Shown: positions 1 through 9,016, numbered from the stretch's first letter. The stretch: 64,000 bases of DNA from Pontibacter sp. HSC-36F09 (GCF_024171605.1 NZ_JALKAA010000002.1:186001-250000); one strand, 5' to 3'. Made by a program: numbers and translations. The notes: generated by a model not told the origin, from the sequence alone.

Positions 1-1212
1 GGAAACGGTGATGCCTGGAGACCGGTGAAGAAAGATAAAATGACCGAAGGGCAATGGAAAAAGCTGGTGAAATCGGGAGGTGTGCTGCGCGAAGACGGTA
101 AGATCTGGTATCCTACTGAAAGCTCTAAGCGCGGAGCTGTAACCGGTAACTTTAACGTGCCGCTTGACCTGACGGAGAAAGAGCAGTTTGAGCCGATCAA
201 AGACTTCATGCGTCCTGTAATGGTCAGCCTGATAAACTGCAAAAAAGTATTGCTCGACGGTCCTACCTTCCAGAACTCTCCGGCCTGGAACATTCATCCG
301 CTTATGTGCGAAGACGTGACCATCCGTAATCTGACGGTGCGCAACCCTTGGTATTCGCAGAACGGCGACGGCCTGGATCTGGAGTCATGCAAGAACTCTG
401 TCATCTACAACAACACATTCGACGTGGGAGATGATGCCATTTGCATCAAGTCAGGCAAAGACCAACACGGTCGCGAGCGGGGTATACCTACCGAAAATGT
501 GATCGTGAAGAACAACGTGGTATACCATGGTCATGGTGGTTTTGTAGTGGGTAGCGAGATGTCGAGTGGGGTGAAAAATGTGCACGTTTCCAACTGTACC
601 TTCATCGGCACTGACATCGGTCTGCGCTTCAAGAGCACACGGGGCCGTGGCGGTGTGGTAGAGAACATCTACATCTCGAACATTGACATGATCAACATTC
701 CTACCCAGGCCATCAGCTTTAACTTGTTCTACGGCGGGAACTCTCCTGTGCTGGAAGCTACCCAAAAGGCTGAAACAGAAAAGCGTGACGAGCAATTGAT
801 GCCGGTAACAGAAGAAACCCCTTCATTCAAGGACATCTACATGAAAAATATTCGGGTGGCAGGTGCTGACGAGGCGCTGGCGTTGCAAGGCTTGCCAGAA
901 ATGAACCTGAAGAATGTGAACATTGAGAACGCCGTGCTGAAGGCGAAGAAAGGTATAACCGCTGTAGACACTGACGGTATTATACTCAAAAACGTGAGGG
1001 TGGAGACGGAGCAAGGACCTGCTCTTACTATCTATAACAGCAAGAACATCGACATCACCGGCTTTAGCTACAACGAAGGCAAAGAGCCAGTGGTAAAGGT
1101 GCTGGGGCCAAAAACCGAGAAGGTACGCCTGGAGAAAAAAGACTTTAACAACGCCGCCAAGCAGGTTTCGAAAGGCAAAGACCTGACTGGTACGGCACTC
1201 AATATTGAGTAA
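1..1212 (+). CDS. GH28 polygalacturonase-like glycoside hydrolase, 5' end cut by window
   Basis: Pectin-type glycoside hydrolase of family 28, expected to hydrolyse (rhamno)galacturonan in the periplasm or outside the cell. The reading frame is already open at base 1 (GNGDAWRPVKK), so the N-terminus lies upstream; a GTG at 25 is not a credible start because typical GH28 sequence precedes it. GH28 hallmarks follow in order: NGDGLD with a following SC, GDDAIC, GHGG and RFKS..GRG, giving the acidic residues, the His and the Arg/Lys of the active site. Parallel beta-helix repeats (NVxIxNxxF type) run to the end. The next genes are two SGNH acetylesterases and an alpha/beta hydrolase, supporting acetylated rhamnogalacturonan as substrate. 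The family is secure; the exact linkage cleaved is inferred. Confidence 0.9.
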   Translation, partial: GNGDAWRPVKKDKMTEGQWKKLVKSGGVLREDGKIWYPTESSKRGAVTGNFNVPLDLTEKEQFEPIKDFMRPVMVSLINCKKVLLDGPTFQNSPAWNIHPLMCEDVTIRNLTVRNPWYSQNGDGLDLESCKNSVIYNNTFDVGDDAICIKSGKDQHGRERGIPTENVIVKNNVVYHGHGGFVVGSEMSSGVKNVHVSNCTFIGTDIGLRFKSTRGRGGVVENIYISNIDMINIPTQAISFNLFYGGNSPVLEATQKAETEKRDEQLMPVTEETPSFKDIYMKNIRVAGADEALALQGLPEMNLKNVNIENAVLKAKKGITAVDTDGIILKNVRVETEQGPALTIYNSKNIDITGFSYNEGKEPVVKVLGPKTEKVRLEKKDFNNAAKQVSKGKDLTGTALNIE

Positions 1213-1237
1213 TAAGAACTTTCATTTGAAACACTAA

Positions 1238-1267
1238 GCATGGTCACTTTAGGGCCATGCTTTTTTA
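1238..1267 (+). terminator. Rho-independent terminator after GH28
   Basis: GCATGG and CCATGC form a stem around a short loop, followed directly by a run of seven T. It lies 25 bases after the GH28 stop. Confidence 0.7.
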
Positions 1268-1308
1268 TCTTTTTACAACAAAACTGTTACACCTGAAGCA
1301 AACCCATT

Positions 1309-2127
1309 ATGCAAAAACTAGTTTTCGGACTTGCGGCCATAGTACTGAGCCTCGTGCTGGTGGCTTTTGTGCCTTTCAAGAAAAAAACTGTTACGGTATA
1401 CCTGATTGGCGACTCCACCGTGGCCGACTATACCGGCGACTATGACGACAAAGATTACATGACCACCCGCTATCCGGTGGCTGGATGGGGACAGGTGTTT
1501 CAGCCCTTCATGCGGCCTGACAGCCTGCGCAAACTCAGGCACTTGATCAAAGTTGACAGTGTGATAGTGGCAGACAAAGCTCGGGGAGGGCGTAGCACAC
1601 GCACTTTCTTTGAAGAAGGGCGCTGGGCAGAGGTATACCGGTCGCTGCAGAAAAACGACCTGGTGCTGATGCAGTTTGGCCACAACGACGCCGCCGAAAA
1701 CAAACCCGAGCGCTATACCAATGTCACCGCCTACAAAGAGTACCTGCGCCTGTACGTGTATCAAACCCGCAAGAAAGGCGCTATACCTATCCTGCTGACG
1801 CCCGTGAACCGCAACTACCCCTGGAAAGACGGCAAACTGAGCAATGTACATGGGGACTATCCGCAAGCAGTAAAGGATGTAGCCAAAGAACTGAACGTGC
1901 AACTGATCGACCTGACGCAGCTATCCATTGATGCCTTCACAGCCAAAGGGCAGGATTATGTGACAGACAATTATTTCATGAACCTGCCAGCCGGCAAGTA
2001 TACCGCCTACCCGGATGGCCAGAAAGACAACACGCATTTTCAGCCGGAGGGAGCAACTGCGGTGGCGCAGTTGGTATTTCAAGGTATGCAGGAGTTGAAG
2101 GCAGGTACAACAGTTGGTCAAAAGTAA
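1309..2127 (+). CDS. Rhamnogalacturonan acetylesterase, SGNH hydrolase (first copy)
   Basis: 272-residue SGNH/GDSL esterase predicted to remove O-acetyl groups from rhamnogalacturonan. An N-terminal hydrophobic segment (about residues 3-22) acts as signal peptide or anchor. Block I is YLIGDST with the nucleophile near Ser36; GHND supplies block III Gly/Asn residues, and DNTHF near the C-terminus supplies the catalytic Asp-His pair. It follows the GH28 gene and its stop overlaps the start of the next gene (TAATG), implying translational coupling. A second homologue lies at 3839-4582. Rhamnogalacturonan acetylesterase is the usual family name; xylan or another acetylated polymer cannot be excluded. 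Confidence 0.85.
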   Translation: MQKLVFGLAAIVLSLVLVAFVPFKKKTVTVYLIGDSTVADYTGDYDDKDYMTTRYPVAGWGQVFQPFMRPDSLRKLRHLIKVDSVIVADKARGGRSTRTFFEEGRWAEVYRSLQKNDLVLMQFGHNDAAENKPERYTNVTAYKEYLRLYVYQTRKKGAIPILLTPVNRNYPWKDGKLSNVHGDYPQAVKDVAKELNVQLIDLTQLSIDAFTAKGQDYVTDNYFMNLPAGKYTAYPDGQKDNTHFQPEGATAVAQLVFQGMQELKAGTTVGQK

Positions 2128-3338
2128 TGCAGAAGTCGAAAGTATGCTGTCTATACCTGGTCAGTCTTCTGTTGGTATGTTGTTTTCCTGCCCGAGGCCA
2201 AACTCAGACTTCTGACATCGGCAACTTCTACCCGGTGCTGCGTGATCATGCGAGTCAGCAAAACAGCAGCCTCTCATACCTTAACAGCAAGCACCGCAAT
2301 ACCGAAAAGTGGCGCAAGGAGGCGAAAGGGAAGCTGCAGGAATTGCTGGCCTACAACCCGGCGCCTGTGCCGCTGCAAAGTGAGGTCATCAGCACGACCA
2401 AACGAGATGGCTATACCCAATACCTGGTGCGCTACATGGTAAGTGCTCATCAGCAAACCGAGGCCTTCCTGCTAATACCTGACAACCTGACCAAACCGGC
2501 ACCTGCTGTGATCGCCCTTCATGACCACGGCGGTTTTTACTTTTTTGGTAAAGAAAAGCATAGTCTGACCGATGACCAGCCGGAAATACTGAAGACCTAC
2601 ATCCAGAATCTGTATGAAGGAAGAACCTATGCCGACGAATTGGCCAAGAGAGGCTTTATCGTACTGTCGCCGGATGCGCCCTACTTTGGTTCTCAGAAGC
2701 TGGACCCGGAGCAAGTGAGCGATGATCTTACTAAAAACTACCGCAAGCAGCTGACCGGCGAGCAGAACGCTGATATCAAAACCTATAATAAGTTTGCCAA
2801 TGGGCACGAGGCAGCTATCAACAAAACAGTACTGGCGGCGGGCACTACCTGGCTGGGCATGATCGTGCAGAGCGATAGGGTCGCGATCGACTACTTGCTG
2901 TCGCGGCCGGAGGTAGATCCGGAACGGATTGGCTGCATCGGACTGTCGCTGGGTGGCTTGCGCAGTACGTATCTTTTTGGGCTTGATGCCCGGGTGAAGA
3001 CAGGTATAGTGGCCGCTTTTTCCACTACTTTTGAGCACATGCTGCGCAACCACACCCACCATACCTGGATGATGTACGTGCCCCGGCAAAACCTATACCT
3101 TGATCTGCCGGATGTGGCTTCGCTCAATGCGCCGCGGCCGCTCCTGGTCATGAATTGCAAGCAGGACAAACTTTTCAACCCGGTAGGTATGGAAGCGGCA
3201 GAAACCAAGCTGGCAGGTATCTACAGCAAAATGAAAGCAACGGATAAATTCAAATGCAACTACTATGACGTGCCGCATTCCATGACCATCGCCATGCAGG
3301 AAGACGCTTTTGAATGGCTGGAGAAGTGGCTGAAATAA
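2127..3338 (+). CDS. Secreted alpha/beta hydrolase, dienelactone-hydrolase/acetylesterase-like
   Basis: 403-residue alpha/beta hydrolase with an N-terminal signal peptide ending near ARGQ. An HDHGG oxyanion region lies early in the domain and the nucleophile elbow is GLSLGG. A late Asp (NCKQDKLF) and a His (VPHSM) complete the triad. Members of this family in polysaccharide loci act as acetyl or methyl esterases. The ATG overlaps the previous TAA, so it is probably co-translated with the SGNH esterase, and the pectin context suggests deacetylation or demethylation of galacturonan. No substrate can be read from the sequence. Confidence 0.75.
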   Translation: MQKSKVCCLYLVSLLLVCCFPARGQTQTSDIGNFYPVLRDHASQQNSSLSYLNSKHRNTEKWRKEAKGKLQELLAYNPAPVPLQSEVISTTKRDGYTQYLVRYMVSAHQQTEAFLLIPDNLTKPAPAVIALHDHGGFYFFGKEKHSLTDDQPEILKTYIQNLYEGRTYADELAKRGFIVLSPDAPYFGSQKLDPEQVSDDLTKNYRKQLTGEQNADIKTYNKFANGHEAAINKTVLAAGTTWLGMIVQSDRVAIDYLLSRPEVDPERIGCIGLSLGGLRSTYLFGLDARVKTGIVAAFSTTFEHMLRNHTHHTWMMYVPRQNLYLDLPDVASLNAPRPLLVMNCKQDKLFNPVGMEAAETKLAGIYSKMKATDKFKCNYYDVPHSMTIAMQEDAFEWLEKWLK

Positions 3339-3357
3339 TTGAACAAAGATCACGGAT

Positions 3358-3756
3358 ATGAAATTAGAACACTTTGCCCTGAACGTAGAAAATCCGGTTG
3401 CCATGGCGGCCTGGTATGTGGAGCACCTTGGTATGCAGGTAGTGCGGCAGATTGAACAGGCGCCCTTTATGACTTTCCTGGCTGATGACAGTGGCAGGAT
3501 TATGATTGAAATATACCTGAATCCAGCTGATGAAGTGCCCCCTTACCGTGACATGAACCCGCTGTTGGTACACCTGGCTTTTGTGTCAGAAAACCCGACA
3601 GCTGATAAAAACCGGCTGATGGCAGCCGGAGCCACACTTGCCTCGGAGCAGCACCTGGAGGACGGCTCGCATTTGGTCATGCTGCGTGATCCTTGGGGAC
3701 TTGCGGTGCAGCTTTGCAAAAGGGGAAAACCCATGTTAGCTGAAACCGAAAAATAG
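3358..3756 (+). CDS. VOC (glyoxalase-fold) family protein
   Basis: 132-residue single vicinal-oxygen-chelate domain beginning LEHFALNVENP and ending DPWGLAVQLC, with the beta-alpha-beta-beta-beta repeat of glyoxalase/bleomycin-resistance proteins. No signal peptide, so it should be cytoplasmic. It starts 19 bases after the alpha/beta hydrolase and is co-directional, so it is probably in the same operon, although its link to pectin breakdown is not obvious. The VOC fold serves lyases, epimerases and dioxygenases, and the reaction cannot be assigned. Confidence 0.75.
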   Translation: MKLEHFALNVENPVAMAAWYVEHLGMQVVRQIEQAPFMTFLADDSGRIMIEIYLNPADEVPPYRDMNPLLVHLAFVSENPTADKNRLMAAGATLASEQHLEDGSHLVMLRDPWGLAVQLCKRGKPMLAETEK

Positions 3757-3838
3757 CCACTATACTTGGTAGCCAGCAAAGCTTAACTGTTCTGTCTGAG
3801 ATTTTTGTATCTTTTACCCTGATACCTTACTTACCTCT

Positions 3839-4582
3839 ATGAAACTGATACTCCTCATAACTTCCATACTTCTGATAACGCTCGTTCCGCAGCAGCAGCC
3901 AAAGCAGCCCATCAAGGTATACCTGATCGGCGACTCTACTATCTCCATTAAAGACACGAAAGCCTATCCGGAGACAGGGTGGGGGATGCCTTTTGTGCAT
4001 TTCTTCGACAGTAGTGTAACCGTGGATAATCGGGCGAAAAATGGCCGTAGCACCCATACTTTTATAGAAGAGGGCCTGTGGCAACCTGTAGCCGATAACC
4101 TGCAGGCCGGTGATTATGTGTTTATTCAGTTCGGGCACAACGACGAAGTAGAAACAAAAAAAAGCTATACCACGCAGGACCAGTACCGGGCAAATCTGAC
4201 CCGCTTTGTGCAGGAATCCAGAAAACAGCAGGCTATACCTGTACTGCTTACCCCGGTTGCCCGTCGCCAGTTCGACGAAGCGGGTAAGATAGTTAGTACA
4301 CACGAGACTTATGCTGCCATTGTGCGGGAGGTAGCCAAATCGCAAAATGTGCCGCTTATCGACCTGGACCGCCAGAGTCAGCAACTGCTACAGCGCCTGG
4401 GTGTGGAAGGCTCGAAGCACCTATACCTGCAACTGGCACCGGGCGAGCACCCCAATTATCCCGATGGCAAGGACGATAACACGCACTTTAACGAGTATGG
4501 CGCACGACTGATGGCGCAGTTAGTACTTGCAGGCATCAAAGAAAACAAGCTCCCACTGGCAGATAAGGTGGTGAAAAAATGA
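3839..4582 (+). CDS. Rhamnogalacturonan acetylesterase, SGNH hydrolase (second copy)
   Basis: 247-residue SGNH esterase homologous to the protein at 1309-2127. A hydrophobic N-terminus is followed by KVYLIGDST with the nucleophile near Ser33. FGHND and DNTHF provide the other catalytic blocks. Its stop overlaps the ATG of the next gene by four bases (ATGA), implying coupling. Two paralogues in one cluster suggest different acetyl positions or substrates; the copies are clearly diverged rather than recently duplicated. Both carry a GGTATACCTG motif at the same place, encoding VYL just before GDST. Confidence 0.85.
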   Translation: MKLILLITSILLITLVPQQQPKQPIKVYLIGDSTISIKDTKAYPETGWGMPFVHFFDSSVTVDNRAKNGRSTHTFIEEGLWQPVADNLQAGDYVFIQFGHNDEVETKKSYTTQDQYRANLTRFVQESRKQQAIPVLLTPVARRQFDEAGKIVSTHETYAAIVREVAKSQNVPLIDLDRQSQQLLQRLGVEGSKHLYLQLAPGEHPNYPDGKDDNTHFNEYGARLMAQLVLAGIKENKLPLADKVVKK

Positions 4583-5277
4583 AAGCTGCCCTCTATAAAA
4601 GAAATACAAGGTATAACCCAGGTATAGCCGCGTCTTTATGCGGATTGCTTGCGCTCATTTGTGTGGCGTGCGTACCCCAAAAGCCCCAGCCTAGAGAGGC
4701 ATTGATGCATGTCTGGCAACTGCATACGCTGGAAGAAGTAGGAGGGCATGTGCCCGAGGTATGGGGCGCCCCCCGCGTAGTGGCTGCTGATAAAGGGCGC
4801 AAATCAGTCGCTTTTGACGGTGAACAGGATGGGTTGCTCGTGCCCGCCAACCCCATAGCGGGAGCCAGGGCTTTCGAGATAGAAGTGGTGTTTAAGCCTG
4901 CTTCGGGCTACCCTGCAAATGTGGAGCAACGTTTTCTGCATATTCAGGAGCCCGACAACCCCGACCGGCGCCTCCTCATTGAGTTGCGACTGAACAACAA
5001 ACAGCAATGGTACGCTGACTTCTTCATGCGCACCGAAAAGGCCAGCCTCACCCTTCTCGACTCAACTAAAACACACCCTGTAAATGAATGGGCCACTATC
5101 AAACTGCGTTACAAAGACGGCGTGCTTACGGGTTTTGTGAACGGAAAGGAAGAAGTTTCCGGGGCCATTGAGTACCTGCCCATTGCCGATAGCGCCTATA
5201 CCTCCATTGGTACCCGCATGGATAAAAGGTCCTTGTTTAAGGGTGCTATCCGGGAAGTTTGGTTCAGGACGGAGTAA
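4579..5277 (+). CDS. LamG/ConA-like lectin-fold lipoprotein
   Basis: 232-residue protein with a hydrophobic N-terminal segment ending in a candidate lipobox (CVAC), so it is probably a surface lipoprotein. The rest resembles a laminin-G/concanavalin-like jelly roll: AFEIEVVFKP, then WATIKLRYKDG and a closing IREVWF strand, as in LamG_3 domains. It overlaps the SGNH esterase by four bases, ends the pectin operon and is followed by a hairpin. A carbohydrate-binding role is inferred from fold and context; no catalytic residues are evident. Confidence 0.65.
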   Translation: MKAALYKRNTRYNPGIAASLCGLLALICVACVPQKPQPREALMHVWQLHTLEEVGGHVPEVWGAPRVVAADKGRKSVAFDGEQDGLLVPANPIAGARAFEIEVVFKPASGYPANVEQRFLHIQEPDNPDRRLLIELRLNNKQQWYADFFMRTEKASLTLLDSTKTHPVNEWATIKLRYKDGVLTGFVNGKEEVSGAIEYLPIADSAYTSIGTRMDKRSLFKGAIREVWFRTE

Positions 5278-5285
5278 ATAGGTCA

Positions 5286-5313
5286 GGCCAGTCCTTCGCA
5301 AGGAAGAACTGGC
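5286..5313. terminator. Strong hairpin between convergent genes
   Basis: GGCCAGT-CCTTC and GGAAG-A-ACTGGCC pair around a GCAA tetraloop. It lies between the LamG lipoprotein and the convergent uxaA. There is no good T-run on either side, so termination is likely but not certain. Confidence 0.5.
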
Positions 5314-5363
5314 CATTTCACCAATTTAATAAACTCAAGTATTATCTATTTCTGGCAGAAGTC

Positions 5364-7010
5364 TTAAAGCGACACGCCACGTTTCCAGGGAATAAAGTCG
5401 TCCTGACCAAGTAGCTGCGCTTTTGTGATGCTTTTGCCGCTCGCTACTTCTATAATGTAATCCAGCATGGCCTCGCCCATTTCTTCGATGGTTTTCTCGC
5501 CTGCTATTACAGGGCCTGTGTCCACGTCAATAATATCGGGCATGCGCTCAGCCAACTTCGTGTTTGATGATACCTTGATGACAGGTGTGATCGGGTTGCC
5601 TGTGGGCGTGCCCAGTCCTGTTGTAAACAGCATCATATTGGCGCCGGAACCCGCCATAGCTGTGGTGCTCTCTACGTCGTTGCCGGGTGTGCAAAGCAGG
5701 TTCAGGCCTGGTTGCACAACATACTCGCCATAGTCAAGCACATCTGCCACCGGTGAAGTGCCCCCTTTTTTAGCTGCGCCCGCCGATTTAATGGCATCAG
5801 TAATCAGACCGTCTTTGATGTTGCCAGGGCTTGGGTTCATATCAAAACCTGAGCCAACAGCTTCAGCAGCATGGGCGTAGGCGCGCATCAGGTGCACGAA
5901 ACGGTCGGCGGTTTTGTCGTCTACACAGCGGTTAATTATTTCCTGCTCCACGCCGCACAGCTCCGGAAACTCAGATAGTATTGACTTGCCGCCCAACGCC
6001 ACAATTAGGTCCGACACGTGGCCAACTGCCGGGTTGGCTGAGATGCCCGAGAAACCGTCAGAGCCGCCGCACTCCATACCGATGACCAGTTTGCTAAGTG
6101 GTGCAGGCTCGCGGGTTTGTTTGTTTGCTTCTACCAGCGCCAGGAACGTCTGACGAATGGCCTGTGTGAGTAGTTGCTGCTCGGTGCCTTCTTTTTGCTG
6201 CTCCAGAATGATAAGTGGTTTGGAGAAGTTCGGGTTAAGCGCCTTGATGCGCTCTTCCAGAATCGGTACCTGTGCGTTCTGGCAACCGAGGCTCAGGACG
6301 GTGGCGCCTGCCACGTTGGGATTGTGGATGTAGCCGGCCAGCAAGGCGCAGAGCATATCCGAATCCTGACGTATACCGCCGCAGCCGCCCTCGTGCGTCA
6401 AAAACTTAATGCCGTCGATGTTCTCAAAAACGCGGTGGCGACCGTTGGTGGAGTTTGGCTGCAAAGGCAGCGTCGCGATTTCATCGGTTTTGCCCGCCTG
6501 GTAGAGTTCCACCATTTGCTGCACATATTCCTTGTAGAGGTCCTGTTGCCCGAAGCCCAGTTTCTCCATAAAGGCCTGCTTGATGGTTTCTACGTTGCGG
6601 TTTTCGCAGAACACCAGCGGAATCACCAGCCAATAGTTTCCAGTCCCTACCTGTCCGTCTGCCCGGTGGAATCCCATAAACGACTTGTCTACCCACCTCG
6701 ACACGTCAGGTGCTTGCCAGTCAATAGTTTTGGTCTTGCCAGTGAAGCCCGAAACCTGGTGCTTTACATTGCTTGTGGTCAGGATGCCGCCGGCAGGTAT
6801 AGCCTCTGTGGCTTTCCCCACGAGCGAGCCATACATAATGATTTCCTGCCCTGCTTCCAGCGGTTGCTCCGCAAACTTATGTTTGGCAGGTATATTCGCT
6901 ACTATTCCAATCTGCTTTCCATTAAATTCTACCACATCGCCTTCCCGCAAGTCGGTGAGGGCCACGAGTACATTGTCTTCCGGATGAATTTTTAATGTGT
7001 TGTGTGCCAT
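5364..7010 (-). CDS. uxaA: Altronate dehydratase (UxaA family)
   Basis: 548-residue UxaA-family enzyme that dehydrates D-altronate to 2-keto-3-deoxygluconate in galacturonate catabolism. The N-terminal SAF-like domain (about 1-90) is followed by the UxaA core with GGCGGIRQD, GMECGGSDGFSG and a C-terminal GNPITPVIKVSSN region; the clustered Cys and Asp residues are those expected for metal binding. No signal peptide. It faces the pectin genes and would consume the galacturonate they release. A LacI-type palindrome sits about 20 bases upstream of its start. UxaB/UxaC partners are not in the window. Confidence 0.92.
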   Translation of the reverse strand: MAHNTLKIHPEDNVLVALTDLREGDVVEFNGKQIGIVANIPAKHKFAEQPLEAGQEIIMYGSLVGKATEAIPAGGILTTSNVKHQVSGFTGKTKTIDWQAPDVSRWVDKSFMGFHRADGQVGTGNYWLVIPLVFCENRNVETIKQAFMEKLGFGQQDLYKEYVQQMVELYQAGKTDEIATLPLQPNSTNGRHRVFENIDGIKFLTHEGGCGGIRQDSDMLCALLAGYIHNPNVAGATVLSLGCQNAQVPILEERIKALNPNFSKPLIILEQQKEGTEQQLLTQAIRQTFLALVEANKQTREPAPLSKLVIGMECGGSDGFSGISANPAVGHVSDLIVALGGKSILSEFPELCGVEQEIINRCVDDKTADRFVHLMRAYAHAAEAVGSGFDMNPSPGNIKDGLITDAIKSAGAAKKGGTSPVADVLDYGEYVVQPGLNLLCTPGNDVESTTAMAGSGANMMLFTTGLGTPTGNPITPVIKVSSNTKLAERMPDIIDVDTGPVIAGEKTIEEMGEAMLDYIIEVASGKSITKAQLLGQDDFIPWKRGVSL

Positions 7011-7028
7011 GCTGGTTTAATTAGTTCT

Positions 7029-7044
7029 GTGCAATCGATTGCGC
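7029..7044. promoter_or_regulatory. LacI-family operator upstream of uxaA
   Basis: TGCAATCGATTGCG at 7030-7043 contains the perfect palindrome GCAATCGATTGC and fits the general LacI-family pattern TGnAAnCGnTTnCA apart from the last base. It lies 20 bases upstream of uxaA, in the expected place for hexuronate-responsive control. The regulator is not in the window. Confidence 0.55.
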
Positions 7045-7298
7045 ATTAAGACAAGTATACAAACTAAATTGGTAAAATGAAAATTTATACCTGCCGATAA
7101 GGTATAAATTTCAGAAAGAAACAAGGCAAATCCTGCTAATGTCAGGTGATAAGGAATACTAAAGCGATTGGTGTTCTTCAGTCTGGCAACTGCTCTGGTT
7201 GCACTCGTCGGTAGTTGTGGCAGGTTATGAAAAATGTCGCTAATTGTTAGGCTCAATCACTAAAATAGAAGGTATGAGAAACCTTTTTAAAATAATCG

Positions 7299-7339
7299 AT
7301 GTATATACATTTAAAGTCTATACATTTGTTGTAAATTTG
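7299..7339 (+). promoter_or_regulatory. Promoter and probable operator of yceI
   Basis: TAAATTTG at 7332-7339 matches the Bacteroidota -7 element TAnnTTTG, 41 bases before the yceI ATG. Just upstream lie the 12-bp palindrome ATGTATATACAT (7299-7310) and a direct repeat TATACATTT (7304-7312 and 7319-7327, 15-bp spacing). This is the arrangement expected for a repressor covering the promoter. The remainder of 7045-7298 shows nothing further. Confidence 0.55.
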
Positions 7340-7379
7340 CAGCAGAGAAACATTTAAAACCAATTATAAAATTAAGATT

Positions 7380-7916
7380 ATGGCAAGCGTAAAATGGTCA
7401 GTTGACCCAACCCACAGCGAAGTACAGTTTAAAGTAAAGCACCTGATGATCACCACCGTGACAGGTTATTTCGAGAAGTTCACGGTTGAAGCGGAGAGCG
7501 AAGACGAGAATTTCAACGGAGCCGGCAACATTGTGTTTACAGCCGATGTGAACTCGATTAGCACCAACAACGAGCAGCGCGACACGCACCTGAAGTCAGC
7601 CGACTTCTTTGATGCGGACAATCACGGCGAAGTACGCTTTGTAGGCACACGCTACGAGAACGTGGGCGGTAACGATTACAAACTGCACGGCGATCTGACT
7701 ATCCGCAACATAACCAAGCCGGCAACAGTGAATGTAGAGTTTGGCGGTACGGTAGTAGATCCTTACGGACAGCATAAAGCAGGCTTTACTGTGACAGGTA
7801 AGATCAGTCGCAAAGAGTTTGGCCTGACCTGGAACGCGGTAACCGAAGCGGGTAGCGTGGTCGTAAGCGACGAGATCAAGCTGCAGGCTGAAATACAGTT
7901 GGTGAAGCAGGCCTAA
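7380..7916 (+). CDS. YceI family lipocalin-like protein
   Basis: 178-residue YceI-domain protein: WSVDPTHSEVQFKVKH at the start, NNEQRDTHLKSADFFD in the middle and a final FGLTWN region, covering the whole family. YceI proteins form an elongated beta-barrel that binds isoprenoid or other amphipathic ligands. No signal peptide is seen, so this one is predicted to be cytoplasmic, as in many Bacteroidota. It is followed by a ring-cleaving dioxygenase and a carboxylesterase, a grouping associated with quinone or organic-electrophile stress. The ligand is unknown. Confidence 0.9.
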   Translation: MASVKWSVDPTHSEVQFKVKHLMITTVTGYFEKFTVEAESEDENFNGAGNIVFTADVNSISTNNEQRDTHLKSADFFDADNHGEVRFVGTRYENVGGNDYKLHGDLTIRNITKPATVNVEFGGTVVDPYGQHKAGFTVTGKISRKEFGLTWNAVTEAGSVVVSDEIKLQAEIQLVKQA

Positions 7917-7925
7917 GGTTTTAAG

Positions 7926-7993
7926 TGTTGTTTCGAATGTGTGGGAATCGGGGATTATAGTCTTCTGATTTCTCACACATATTCGGAATGACA
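7926..7993. repeat. Decayed inverted repeat (TTTCGAA...AGAAA family)
   Basis: Arms at 7926-7948 and 7968-7993 are imperfectly complementary and resemble the intact element at 62265-62340 (TTTCGAA at one end, TTCTCA in the arm). It sits just after yceI and could also act as a transcript end. Confidence 0.45.
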
Positions 7994-8047
7994 TAGAACA
8001 CCCAGCCCCGCGTATACCTTAATACCAGTTAATTACTTTTCAATATC

Positions 8048-8983
8048 ATGGAAGACAGCATCTTAGGACTCCACCATATCACGGCTATTGCCGATTCGGC
8101 GAAGAGCAATCTGGACTTTTATACCAAAGTGCTTGGGTTAAGGCTGCTCAAAAAGACGGTCAACTTTGATGACCCCGGCACCTATCACCTTTATTATGGC
8201 GATGAAGTAGGTAGCCCGGGTACCATCCTGACCTTCTTCCCATACCAGGGAGCACGTCGTGGCAAAGCTGGCGCAGGTATGGCCACACACATCGGCTACG
8301 CTGTACCCGAAGGTAGCTTCGACTTCTGGATGAAACGCTTTGATGAGCACAAAGTAAGTTACGGTCGCCCTTCAGAGAAATTCGGGGAGCAGTACCTGCC
8401 TTTTCAGGACCCGGACGGACTGCTGCTGGAACTGGTGATTCCTAAGAATGCTGACAAGCGCAAGCCCTGGGAAACAAACGAAGTGAAGGCCGACGTGGCT
8501 ACGAGAGGCTTCCACAACGTAACGCTCACTTTGCTAAAAGCTGAAAAGACGGCAGCTATTCTGACCGATATCCTGGGTTATACCTTGCAGGACCAGACAG
8601 GCAGCACTTATAGGTATAGTACCGATGCGGTGGAAGGTGCTAACATCATCGATATAGTGGAGAATCCGAATATCGGGCGGGGCGAAGGCGGTGCAGGCAC
8701 AAACCACCACATTGCTTTCCGGGTGAAGGACGAGGAGGTGCTCATGAGATTCCGTGAGAAAATAGCGAGCAAAGGGCTCAACATCACGGAGAAGATAGAT
8801 CGTAATTACTTTTACTCCCTCTACTTCCGCGAGCCCGGCGGCGTGCTGTTCGAGATTGCCACCGATAATCCGGGCTTTGCGACAGATGAGTCGGTTGAAG
8901 ACTTGGGCAAGAAGCTCTTGCTGCCACCACAGTACGAACCGCACAGAGCCAAAATTGAGGCCGTATTGCCGAGTCTGGACTAA
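8048..8983 (+). CDS. Ring-cleaving dioxygenase, MhqO-like (double VOC)
   Basis: 311-residue protein with two vicinal-oxygen-chelate halves: LGLHHITAIADS at the start and GFHNVTLTLL opening the second half. It contains FHNVT and HHIAFRV metal-site regions and a final GVLFEIATDNPGF. This is the MhqO/MhqA-type extradiol dioxygenase family that degrades hydroquinone-like compounds with Fe(II) or Mn(II) in the cytoplasm. The gene 33 bases downstream is an MhqD-type hydrolase, matching the Bacillus mhqO-mhqD association. No mhqR-type regulator is next to it. The physiological substrate is inferred. Confidence 0.85.
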   Translation: MEDSILGLHHITAIADSAKSNLDFYTKVLGLRLLKKTVNFDDPGTYHLYYGDEVGSPGTILTFFPYQGARRGKAGAGMATHIGYAVPEGSFDFWMKRFDEHKVSYGRPSEKFGEQYLPFQDPDGLLLELVIPKNADKRKPWETNEVKADVATRGFHNVTLTLLKAEKTAAILTDILGYTLQDQTGSTYRYSTDAVEGANIIDIVENPNIGRGEGGAGTNHHIAFRVKDEEVLMRFREKIASKGLNITEKIDRNYFYSLYFREPGGVLFEIATDNPGFATDESVEDLGKKLLLPPQYEPHRAKIEAVLPSLD

Positions 8984-9016
8984 AGCGATATTCTGAAATT
9001 TAACGAAAGGTATACT

